DNA of 64,000 nucleotides, taken from Stichopus chloronotus. Its lineage: Eukaryota > Echinodermata > Holothuroidea > Aspidochirotida > Stichopodidae. This document shows positions 30,301-42,300 of this stretch, piece by piece (positions within the stretch are counted from its first letter, which is position 1; each line of letters starts with the position of its first letter). Below the pieces are notes generated by a model, which made no database searches, was not told the DNA's origin, and was given only the letters and a program-made list of their open reading frames with translations. The DNA lies in assembly GCA_021234535.1 (NCBI GenBank), contig CM037840.1, positions 18,121,415 to 18,185,414 on the forward strand. Reading direction: 5' to 3'. The translations under genes and the position numbers were made by a program.

Positions 30301-32440
30301 ATGCCTTGCTGCTGAGACGGTTAGAAAATTACTGACAAATGTGGAGATCAAATTGCCTCTTCCAAGCAGAGGATAAAATGCGAATGTATTTCAGAGTTCA
30401 CAGTCACTTCTCCTTTTTTATGTGTGTCTGAACATTTCAAACACTCAGTTTATGCGTTTCAGTTGAAAAGTGAGTCTATGTCGCAATAATGTCACTTTTA
30501 CACTCAAAACACAAAACGCAGATAACCAGCGCTCATTGTTTTGTTAAAAGCCGAACCCTGATTTCCGAGTACATCCTTCTAAATCTAGAAAAACAGACTC
30601 GAAAGGTACACTTGAGAGGCTCTTTAACTACGCCGGTATTTAGTGCAAGTCGCACTTTATAATTAAGTTAGGGGCATATTGGCGTCCACATAATAAACCA
30701 CGACAAAGATTTGACAGCCAGAGATAGGCACTATAGAAAATTGAAAGGGTAAGTAAGTGAGGGTTAATCTCATCGATCTCAGTAGACGGGTGTAAAAGGT
30801 CTTGCTTTCAGCTTCCAATTCATTTAAATTTATAAAATCTCTCTGACAATATAAGATGAATATCAATAATGTTATTTGACTGTTTGTGCAGCACATAGCT
30901 GCATCAATGTTCTATAATTATGCAGAAATTTGAATTTCTAGAGTTCTTTTTGAATTAATGCATCGTCGCGACTTCAGAATCGCATTACCGCCCGAAGTCG
31001 ACCCGAAATTATTTCTTGTTTACCTTCGAGGTACAAAACATACATCGGTGGAGGAAAATGACACAGTCACAGCTCAACGATAAAAATGATATTATCATCG
31101 GCTTTACAGCTAAAAGCTATAACGCCCACTACAAAGAGAACATTTTGCTTCGTCACAGTTTACTGGAAGAAGCAACTCCAGAGATTTAACACACTATGTC
31201 TTTTTTGTCCCTCCTTTTACACGAATGACAATATTTTTTATTTATTTTAAAATAGTTTTTGTACTATTAAAAGAGATTGAAATAAAGTCCGTTGTTTTGA
31301 ATTTGAAATTTCTTACTCGTTAGTGGTCTCTGATAGGTGGCCAAGTATGCCAAGTTGATCACATAGTTTGGAGAACACCAGAGATCAAGCTGCTACGACG
31401 ATAAGCGGACAACTACTGCAAACTTCCGAATGACACGAACTTGGTATCGAGAAGAGAAAACAGAAAGTTGTAAACATTCTTAAAGATGTTCCATCGTGAT
31501 CACAATGCGCCATTGCACGACGGAACTATTTCCACTTAGCAAATTCAAAGGATTTCTGTTACCTCTCGATAAGTGCGACCTCATAAACAAGCCTACACAC
31601 TGGAGTTTTGTTTTAAGCATATTCGCTATCATAATTTTTTTTTTTTTTTGGGGGGGGGAGGATATCTTAACACGTGTCGACACACATCCCCCAGCACTGC
31701 AGAAAACCAGCAAAGCCTCATACAACTGAAGGCACACAACACAAGCCGATGTAGTCACCTGAAGAGTGCGGTACAGCACGAAACATACAGGTAGTGACTT
31801 AAGGTGATCTAAAGTCAGTTACGTGCGTATCACTTGATTGATAAAATAATAAGTTTATCGTGTGAACTTGCAGGGACCTGATACTCCACACATCAACTCG
31901 ATTTTATTAATATTGTCCACGAGAGTGTTGTACACACACTTAAAATAAAAATAAAAACCTGTTTCATTTAGTCTCTTTTTTTTTTGATAAATTAAAATTT
32001 TCATAACAAAGTCAGGGAATTGTGAACTGTCAGTGACGATTCCCGGAAAGAATTCTTTCACATCCTATGACGCACCTAGGCGCATTTTCCATGTTCATCA
32101 AACGACTAACATCTTACATACTTACGTCATTTAACGACGTTGGTATGACCTCTTTATCTCAAATAGTTATTTTTTTTTTCTTCAAAACATGGACAAGTAC
32201 ATTAACCAATGAGGTTTTCCTTTGGTACAAAGCTTTTAAGTCTCTTCCACACGATGCGACGCTATCTACTGAGACGAGGCTCATCGCGGAAATCAACTGA
32301 CGACTGACTAGTTTAAAGAACAAGGTGTCCATACTATGCAATCAGTCGAAAATCAATGAGACGGTGCCCTCGACATTGTGACATTTTAACATGACATCTA
32401 GCTGTGAATGATAATGTAATCCTAGAAGACGACATCTGGC
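27320..32440. other. Non-coding stretch right of the receptor gene
   Basis: It begins with the receptor 3' UTR, whose end I could not fix: a weak CATAAA lies at about 27354 and the first clear AATAAA hexamers are near 30020 and 30063. G homopolymers occur near 29014-29032 and 29476. A cluster of short + strand ORFs at 29256-30376 contains no domain and is AT-rich. No other gene is supported. Confidence 0.5.
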
Positions 32441-32450
32441 AGCTCTGACT

Positions 32451-32495
32451 GGGGGGGGGGTGGCTACACTCGGGGGGGGGGGTGGCTACACTCAT
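32451..32495. repeat. Duplicated poly-G plus TGGCTACACTC unit
   Basis: The sequence G(10) TGGCTACACTC is present twice back to back, a 21-22-bp tandem duplication. It lies immediately before the Cys-rich ORF at 32498. Confidence 0.85.
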
Positions 32496-32497
32496 CC

Positions 32498-32760
32498 ATG
32501 GAAGACGCAGAAAGAGAGCGGAATGAAGACAAGAACATCAGCCACTGCCGGACAGTGTTCCTCTGTCAATGTTTTGGCTATCCAGTGCACTATCAGACTG
32601 TCCAATGTACTCCGAATGGGTACATGTGCGATTTTCACTGTCAGACCGGTTTCTCAAAGAACAAATTCACTTCAAAACATGGTTGCATCATGAAACTGGG
32701 TTGCGCACGCTCCATGCAACTAGTTACAAAGACTTCAGCACTTTGCGACGCATTTGAATA
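32498..32760 (+). other. Unassigned Cys-rich ORF, 87 codons
   Basis: The reading frame runs from ATG 32498 to TGA near 32758 and encodes a short product with eleven Cys, including CQCFG, QCTPNGYMCDFHC and KHGC. The spacing loosely recalls small disulfide-rich or sushi-like modules, but I do not recognise a family. There is no signal peptide; the first 15 residues are charged. The other two frames are also partly open here, which lowers the significance. It may be a lone exon, an exon relic or chance. Confidence 0.2.
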
Positions 32761-34673
32761 ATGTCGTCTCTGGGGGAGTTGCGTCTCATCGTATCGTACG
32801 TGTGGAAGGGGCTTTGTAAATACCACATAGTTGAAAATGTACTCCAACGTAGTGCAGTAGCGGCAACAGGCAAGATAAAACAGGAAGAGGAATTTCAAAT
32901 TTCCAATTACAAAGTTTTAGAAACTTTAAGTATAACACAACCCGTCAAACTATTAAATGGCGAAATTGATGTACTCAAGGAAATACACGGTATTACAATT
33001 CTGACAATTCGCCGATATAAGATGAATATGCCAAACCATGTGTTAGGCTATCTGTATAAAGAGTTTGTCAATGGATATTCCCAGAATATTAATAAAAGAG
33101 ACTTAAAACAATCAAATAGATACATATTGTAGGAATCTGAATCGAATGTATCTTTTTTGTAGATACATTTGGTTCCTTTAAATCAACACGGAGAAATCTT
33201 ACCAATTTGAGATAGAGCTTCTTACAGCAAATTTCCCAGGAGGAAAAAAAAGGCTTTATTTCTGAAACAGAGATGGTAGTCCCATATTACTATTTCGCGA
33301 AATATCGTGTAGTCTAGGTTAAGTTTCTCAGTACACCAGTGCATTATAATATTGATCCTGATACATACGGTTCTTTGTCTGAAAGTCGATAAAGAGAATA
33401 TTTGACGTTTCTAACATTAAATGTATGACATAGGTTTACATGAAATGGCAGGTCTATACGTTAACCAACCCCATTTTATTTTGGCGTAGTTATAAAATAT
33501 ATCGAGGAAACTGTTATGTGAAAAGTAGTGCATTAGTTTGAGAATGAACAACTTTATTTCAACCATGGTCAGAAACAGTGAATAATAAAAACAATTGAGT
33601 TAGAGAAAAATACCTTTAAACAAATCAACACTAAATAAACGATGAATGGGGGGGGGGGGGATTCAACCATATAGGTGTAGGTCGAGTGAAAGAAAAACAA
33701 ATGCAAAGGGAATATAAAACAGCAAAAAGGATGACGAAAAATAGTAGTTTTGGCCTAACTCCTACGGGTTCTGGTGGTGCTGAGTGTCGTCCGACCAAAT
33801 GAGGCCCTGATGCACAGAAACGGGTAACTCTGATGGAAAAAAGCTGAAAATTAGTGCTTAGTTAATTGGATATGTATCAATTATCCCGTTACTTAAGTAC
33901 CGCGTGTTGTTTCTCACTGAAACAAATCGCGAGATTACGCAAAAGCCGAATTCCTTATTCTATAGTAGGACTATATTGTTACAAAGAAAATTTACAACTA
34001 GGCCCATGTTGATAGTAGTACAAAATTCTATAATTCCGCTGGATAAAGGAAAACATACATAAAAAGTTGCTGTGTAATTACTCTAATCTAACTTGCAACA
34101 GGTGGTGGCTTGACTCAACGTTATGATATCGCACAATGAAAAAGAAGAGAAAGATAGAGAGCATTTAACGTTGAACAAGAATATTAAAATTCACTGAACA
34201 TGATGACAAAACACTTAAAAACGTATGCAGATGTACTTGATGATGTAGATGTATATATATATATATATTTTTTTTGGGGGGGGGGGGGCTGTAAATCTAC
34301 AGAAATTGTCAACGTGTGGATTGAATGATATTACTCCTATGCTCAGCTCACCTAGGGTGCCACGACAGAATAAAACACATCGTTTCTGGTATATGCAGAC
34401 ACACATATGGACCTAAACTTCTATGAAATGAGGAAAGTGTAATTTAATGTTCATTTAATTTGAGAGACTATTTACAAAACCATTTGTACCAGTGTCACTC
34501 TGTGCGAATTTCCTTAAAGCGATTTATGTTTCAACTTATCATGGTCCCGTAAAAGTATTTATGCAAGAAGAATACTAATCACAGTACGGTACCGTTTACT
34601 GAGGGGTTGAGGTTGATCAAAGGGCCAAGCCTCGACTGTTTCTACTCGCTTGTTTTCAACAAGTATAGTCTGG
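32761..34673. other. Non-coding stretch with G-tracts
   Basis: ORF 32761-33132 (123 codons) shows no recognisable domain. Poly-G runs lie at about 33649-33660 and 34277-34288, the latter preceded by TA and T runs. I see no gene. Confidence 0.5.
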
Positions 34674-34830
34674 AGGGGTTCACTGAGTTGGTTCACTAAA
34701 TGTATGATGTTTCGTCACACCTGTTGAGCATGATGATGATAAGTAGCCACAAAAAAATCTGAACATACCGAAACAATAATGACTACAAAAATTACTGATT
34801 GCAAATCTTTGACCGGACACTTTTTACCAT
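34674..34830 (-). repeat. Dispersed repeat family, copy 3 (inverted)
   Basis: Read on the minus strand it starts ATGGTAAAAAGTGTCCGGTC and continues AAAGATTTGCAATCAGT, then CAACAGGTGTGAC and GTGAACCAACTCA. The order and spacing match copies at 16262 and 44883. Its opening words match copy 1 and its ATTTGCAAT and GTGAACCAACTCA words match copy 2, which supports a shared parent. Confidence 0.7.
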
Positions 34831-37800
34831 ACATAAGGTATTAACCATGTATGCAACCCCTGTTCATAAATACTACAATTTCTTATATCCCCAGTAACTG
34901 TAGGAATAGGCCTAGATACATGACTAATGAGGTAATTAGGAACATTGATATGTAATAGTTCCCTTCAAAACTGATCACAAAATAAACTTCACTCAATGAA
35001 ATCCTTGAACCTTAATAGCAAATCTACCATAAGAAACAACATAGTGTAAACCTGGCAGAGGGTCTGCCACTACCATCGTAGCCAATGTAGAATAACCATC
35101 TTCAATTACCAAAAAAAGTTGAAAATTTCAATTTGCTATGATTTTGCACCTTTCCGTGAAATTTATATGTGATGATGTGCCATTCCAGGAAAGTTATAAG
35201 TGATGATGTAATAATAAAACCGTCCCATAAAGATGACTGTACCTGGCTCTTCATCATCACACGCTCTATGCTGAAAGCTCAAGGCGATGAATACGAGTGA
35301 ACATTTTGAAAAGTCCTTGCATGTTATAAGGATTTTTCTGCACCAATTGAAAAGGTGAAAGTTTCAAAGTTGAGAATATTTAAACAGTGCCTTGGATCGC
35401 TTTTCTTTACCTCCCGAGGGGCCATAGATGAGCTCTGATATCAATGTATTCAGAGTTGAGCGTTTTGGAGTGATACTTTCGTCAAGCCATGGCCTAAGTT
35501 TAGAGCAATTCCTCTGGCTTGTGTTACTAATATTTCCAAATTAAAGGAACATCTTAGAACCAAAATATTTCGCAATCGAAATGAGGGAAATCTTGGAAAT
35601 AATCTTCCTTCGTTGAATTTCAGATGGCGGTCTCGCCTTCTTCATCTGCTAACTCTAAAAAGTGAAAAAATTTGAAAAGTGCATGCATGACGTTTATGTA
35701 ATCTGTGGGAAAGTAGTGCACATATAGTTCCAAAACATCATACAGTGCTGATTTATACAGGGCCCTCATAGACTTACGGGAACACTAGTTGTATGGGAAG
35801 GGGGGGGGGTCTTTCCTAATCTGACATGTCTAAATTCCACTACTCTGTGATTAAAGATTTCCAGATGAGATTCAGCATAACACTTTCTTGTGTAATGAGT
35901 TTGATGATGAGTTCGCAGGAGGCAAATTGTTCTTTTTGATCAAAGTAGTTGAAAAAATTCCCAATTTACCAGAAAAAAAAATAGTAAGTTTTTCAAAGTG
36001 GAGGGGGGTGGGGCTCTCTCCTACCCATATGCCTATGAAGGTAAGTTACTCATTTCTAACCAGGCTTTCACCGGCAACGTCGTTAGAACTAGACAGTGAC
36101 AGAATTAAAACAGTGTTTGTATTGTTTCAGCATTGGTTTTGTGCTGTTCTTCCAAGATGTCGGGATTTGAAAGTCCCCCTATACAGTCAAGTGGTATGTC
36201 CAGGGTTGTCTAAAAGAAGGTCCCAACAAAGTATCCATATCTTCTATATCAAGTCTATGAAACATGTTACATAGAAGCAGCTGTTTTAAAGCAAATATTT
36301 GCACCACATAAGATGCTCCTCTGTTATCTTTCCGCTGTTGTCTTTCATAGCTGTTTTATCGTCCTGCTCTATGTTCTCAATATCATTGCAAAGTCATAAT
36401 ATCGTCGAATTTCACCAGAAAGTTGGTTTGGCAGTTTGAAGTTAATGTGTCACCGTTATGTGATGCACACAGGGACCAAGGACTGCTTCGCAGGTCACAA
36501 GGTACATACAAGTGGTACCACACCAAAGCTGTGTAACCCCTCCCCCTTCCCCGCTTCTCTTCATGCCATTTTCACTTCAGCCATGTGCGATATCCCCCCC
36601 CCCCCCTCTCTTACACGTTAATCCTGAAGTCTTTGGTTAAATGCACTAAACCAGCAAACTCAGAAGCGGTAAAGGCACATATACACTGTAAACGTCAAAT
36701 GGGTTAGCTTTCACATGCACGTTGCATTGCATATTTATCCTGCCTGAAATCGTGCAACTGAAATTTAATCGTTACGCACACTGTCGTGCAAACCACACGC
36801 AAGGAAATTTATTAGTAGGTCACGTCCTCCTGCTGGCTTGCTAATTTAGTTACTTCTCTTGAATGAAGTAAACTGAACATTTCCATTAACTCATTGAACG
36901 GTAAAAAATTAGCAGAAAGTTAAACAAATATTAGTTTGAATATATTATTTTGTCTTGATATCTGTAATTCTCCCTACGGCGCCTCCCCGTCGCTTTTTAA
37001 TCTTGCCTCTCTAAGCTCCCTTATAATGATTGAACACTAATAATGTAACACTTTTCCATGAACTATTGTCAAGGGTTGCATTTAATCATTCATACAGCGT
37101 GAGCGAGGGGTCTCCCAGAAATTCAAGGGGGGTCTCTCGTGTTTGATGTACCTCGTCACTCCCTCCTTCATCCGTCTATTTGGGCAACCTGAAGGTAAGT
37201 GAAAATAAGAAAGAAAGTCAACTTGAGTGAGGGAAATGAAACTCAATTGATCTAAATTTAAAGTCTATACCACTTTATTCTCCGTTTACTCTTCCGTGCA
37301 ATATGTTAAGTAATTCCATTCTGGTTGATGTCCACACTCAACTAGAGTGTGGGCATCAACGTGTCCACCCAGTCTCTAAAACGTTCCTACGCAACGATAC
37401 CCATGGCCCATTTGAAAGTGAACTTTTACTTAAACTGTGAAATGCCCATCATGACAATGACTTTGCACTTTGAAGTGACTGTGTTTCAAAAAAAAAAAAA
37501 AAAGAACTACAAGATCATATTTGATATCTGAGAGTTTTCTTTATTATTAAATCTACAGCCGAGTTTTCTCATGGGAGGGTCACATTATTCAGTGAACAAA
37601 AATGATAGTGACCACTAAAAAAAATTAACGGTTCTTTTTATAAGCGTCTGCATAATGATTATGCAACAGTACAGGTCACGTGATCGGAATCGACTAATTC
37701 GTTTTGTGAAACTCATCACTGAATTAACAGATAAACCACAAACTGATCACCTCATACAGTGATCAGCTGTTTTGACCAACTGAATATTCAGTACTTCCCA

Positions 37801-39129
37801 CTGGCTTGCTCAAACAAGCACACTGTGTGATCGAATGAGAACTATACTATCGTATTTCACACATTTTTGTGGTTATGCCAGAAGAATTTGAAATCATACT
37901 TCAGGATTTATCACCTGAAATATATATTTCCCTATAAAACTATGTTTATTCTCAAATGGTGCAAGTAAAAGATATACTAAGCTTTTAGACACGAAATGTT
38001 AATGCCATTACCTTTTGCATATGCACGCAACCACTTTAAATTTTCAATCTAGAGGAACGCATAGACTGCCATTTATTATTGCAGATTGCTGCCAATCACA
38101 CCATGGAACGTGACTTCCAACGGTAAGGTAAGTTGACTGAACGATTATCATTCGATAAAAAGAAAGGTCGACGTTATTAGCATGGACATCTTGTAAAGTG
38201 TGTCCGTCCTCTTACCCACCACAACCCCTCCACTCTCACTGTATGGCCTAACCTAACGCCTAATCTAAACCTACCAGCCTTTTGACTGGCTAGGCGACTT
38301 TAATTTTGGCTATTTTTTAGCCAAGTAATAATTTTAGAAGGTTCAGCTCCTATGGTGTATATGTACGGGGAAAATCAGTGTTAATAGTGACATGATTAAT
38401 CATAGACATGTTTCACTATTACTTTTATTAATCATTTTAAGTATTTGATGCAGATACTATACAATAGCAATTGGCTGCATGTCTTTATCATTGTTTAGCT
38501 ATTGTTTCACATGACACTCTTTGATAGCTTCTTGCAATTTCAAATAAAATAACCCTGCCCAGAGAATAGCGAAAACTTACAAATGGGCTTCTTATCAACT
38601 GTTCAGTACAGTAGTCTGTATTCCATGGTAAACTTCATTGCTCCTTAATAACAAAGAAACATTTGGATGACAGATGGCAGTATATATGCAGTAGACCAAT
38701 CTCATTGCTAAAAATTGACAAGCTTGGCTGTTTTACGATGACTTTCTAAAACTATACTCTACTGACGTAAGGAATTGAATCATTGTTTTATCAATGCCAA
38801 GCAGATTGTGAACTGCGTTTCTTATGCAAATATCAAGTACTTTGGGTGAATAAGAGTGCTTGCATGACAGAAATATTTTATCCGTGACGGCCAATTTCAA
38901 GTGACCATAATTCAGGAGTTAAGAACGGCTCTACAACGTTTACTAGATAAACAATAGAACTATCAGCAGGTGCACGTAACATTGGATGCGCTGTGCACGT
39001 CTGTAAAATCACCAGTTCAAATGCAGAAGATTTTTTTTTAATTAAATTCATATAACAGATCGATATCATAATAATAAAAAAGACAATCATGGCTGGTGCA
39101 AGAGGTAAATTTAGGTCAAGGTCACATCT
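34831..39129. other. Non-coding stretch between repeat copies
   Basis: The largest ORF (35888-36274, 128 codons) contains a GTAAGT and a TTTCAG that could be chance splice sites, but its translation has no known domain. G or C homopolymers occur near 35801 and 36595. No gene is supported. Confidence 0.5.
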
Positions 39130-39305
39130 AGACCGCATTTCAGTGAATACATTGACTGAATTTGTATCTCACTGAACGCGTTCACTGTATTTGTATCTCA
39201 CTGAATACATGTACTGCATTTGTATCTCACTGAGCGCATTCATAATTCACTGCATTTGACTTAATTTGTATCTCACGGAAAGCCGTCACTGCATTTGTCT
39301 TTCAT
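39130..39305. repeat. 29-30-bp minisatellite, about 5 units
   Basis: The word ATTTGTATCTCACTGA recurs near 39160, 39189 and 39218, with a variant (CACGGA) near 39264, and CACTGCATTTG links the units. Divergence is moderate. Confidence 0.75.
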
Positions 39306-42300
39306 TTAATTTTCATGCGGTCTCATCTTCCTCTGATGTTGCCCAATCAATGATACTTGTTACGTCTTCGCAAACAGACAAATACTCTGTACAAACAAGT
39401 TTCTCGGTGACCACAATCGCTCTTCCTTTTCCAAGATTGACTATTATTCACCCTCCCCCCCCCCCCCCACGCCTTCCATCTTTACCCCAGGTTATATCAT
39501 TCAAATGAAGATAATTTCTTCCAATCTCTGTTAAATAAAACCTAGGCTGTCACCTCTAACATCAACCTCATCCCTTACAGCCAATTTCCACAAGCACGGA
39601 CACGATATGACGTTGTGACTATATGTCCGTCACAGTGTTCCTGCGTGTATTTCTTTATAATGAAAGTTATTTCAGTGAACCCCCTGATGATTTCAGGCAT
39701 GGTTTCGTATGTCAGTAGCAAATATTGAGCCGTTTGAGATGAAGAGTAATAAAATGTTACATTTGCCGCATATTTCGAAGTCTAATACCACCGCAGTGTA
39801 AACTACGGTGGTTTTGTTTTCCAACTAAATTCTGACGACATCCTACATCTACAGTTACATCACGTATGTTCCACTTACGATTTTTCTTAGTAGATTTACC
39901 AGGTTAATTAGTGCTATAAAGGTCCCCACAATCATCGCCAATATGAAATCGTAATCCCTTGGAGAAATTATCCTTGTGAGTACGGTGAACCTCATCAATC
40001 AATGTTGAATGAGGTACCGTTACAGTCTAGAGGAAGATCATTAGGTCAGCCTACCTCCAAACAAAAGCGATGGGAACCCTTGAAAACTTCTGATGGCCTC
40101 AGATAACATGTTGACAAGATATTTTAAATTCATCAAGTGTGGTAGTATTAGGTTTACCATCGGCTTTTAAAAGAGCTGGTAATGTGAAGATAGGGGAACA
40201 GTTTTTCTTTACGGTTTGGAATTATTCATAAAATAGCACGAATTCGCCTTTAAAGACTGATGGTAATGTAAACTTCGTTTTGATACACAAACACAGTGTA
40301 ATTCACTGCCATCTGTATTTGACACTTCATTTTCATTGAAAAACTGTTGTAATAGCCATTACATCAGACACTCCAATGAAATTCCACGGGTATACTCAAG
40401 TTAAAGCCTTAATACAAAATCATTTAGGGATAGTGGTGCTGTATTTAGGAATAATCTCGATCCAGGCTTAAAACCCTTACCCACCCTATAACCATTCATT
40501 AGGCATTTTGAAAGGTTTGCATAAGGTAACATAAAGGTTATTCTGTGTAACACTTGATGTATTCTGTGAGGTGAAATTAAAGGCTAGGTAATTTTGTCAT
40601 TTGCATTTTTTTTTTTGGCAATAAAAATCGACATACATTTCGTTGAATGTACAAATTTCCTAACTGCGATGTCTGTGTAATAGCCTACTTGCACATGTAG
40701 GTTTCAGGCTGTTGAAAAGTTGACCTTTGTACCTTACAGCCCTTAGTGATCGCACTACATAGTCACGCACAGTGCCAGTGGGCTGCTGAAAAGTAACATT
40801 ACATAGAATATATGAAATACAAGCCTGTTGTAAACCTGCGTATCTCGAAGGAAAAAGGAACAAAAAAAAAAAAAAAACAGAAAACAAGAGGCCTCATGCG
40901 AAACTCTGTGACTTGACCATCATAGGAAAGACATAAAAACAAAGGTTGTGGAACCTGTGTGAATTCCACCCAATTCTGGAGGCTTTAATTTCATGATACA
41001 TATTGTCCCCAGGACATATTGTCACTTACTTTAACCACATAAAAGCCTAACCAAATAAACATATGGGGCATTGACTGAAACGGGTCGCACACAAGAAACT
41101 GCGTAGTCACCGTACAATGACTGACAAAAAATGTTTATGACTTCACCCAGAATGCTTGTTACTACATAGTTCCTATTCATACTCAGGGGAAAAAATGTTA
41201 CTACAAAATTGACTGTCTTGGTAGTGATCCATGGAGTGGCTCATGGTAGTGTGTCTCACTGTGGCCCATGGTAGTGGCTGTTTGTAGGGGCCATGATATT
41301 GGACAATGGAAGTGGATCATGGTAATGCATCATGGTAGTGGAACATGGTGGTGTATCATGGTGGTGCCTCATGGTAGTAGAGCATGGTGGTGTATCATGG
41401 TGGTGCCTCATGGTAGTAGAGCATGGTAATGCATCATGGTAGTGGAGCATAGGGGTGCCTTATTTTCAGATCTTGTTTCAGAATCACAAAACATTCACAA
41501 AACCGTCACTTCTACACACCCATTCTATGATCACCCTAATCACCACCTCCTTCGTGAATATGGAGATTTTCAATAACACTGAATTGGTTCCCAAAATCAA
41601 CCTAAGTTACAAACAACGTTGGACAGTCGCCCATCGCTTCAACAGATCAACTCCATAAGAAACTGGTCTTCGTGCTCGGTAAAAAGTATTTTCGCCTATA
41701 AGCTGTATCAAAGTAAGAGTTGACTCTAAAGAAGTCAATTGCATTTGTGAGGCGATACATAAAGTACTGGCCGATACACGAAGCTACAAGAATCACCTCT
41801 GTTAAGAGGATGGGCACGCTCACGTTACACCGATGTTAGCTATAAACCTCATCTCCTAGGTACCGTAATGGCTACCACTTACATCTGAAATGCAGCTTGT
41901 GTAGTTACTTGTCAAAACAACTGCCTGGTATCCGCCGATCAGGATTTAAATCTCCGTGTCTGTAAGCCCAGCAAGTACAATTAACCTTAATATTAAGTCC
42001 TTTTAATTGTGTCAGATCAATGTATGCAATTGAATTGGTGCATGGATGATTGTTGTTCATTTTATTTGTGTAAGACAGAAAAAGTTTACAATCGTTGCTA
42101 TTTTCTGCATATACCTGGATGGGATACTTCGTCCAGCTGTTGGTGGAAGTAGGTTGGGGGTCACTCGAGCTAAGACCACGGAGTTGTTAGAGATCAACCA
42201 GTCTCTCTTCCACCAGCATCTATTAATTAAAATATTTCTGACTGAACCTTAACTTTTTTAGATCATGATGTCTTTTGTAAGTGCTTGTTGTTTTTGGTAG

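Noticed and set aside
35888..36274. 128-codon ORF with internal GTAAGT and TTTCAG
   Set aside because: The translation has no known domain on either side of the possible mini-intron; splice-like words are common by chance.
41256..41450. His/Thr/Pro-rich minus-strand ORF
   Set aside because: It arises from the 13/39-bp minisatellite.
41930..41985. Minus-strand tRNA-like stretch near GGATTTAAATC
   Set aside because: The box B equivalent has several mismatches and no cloverleaf could be drawn.
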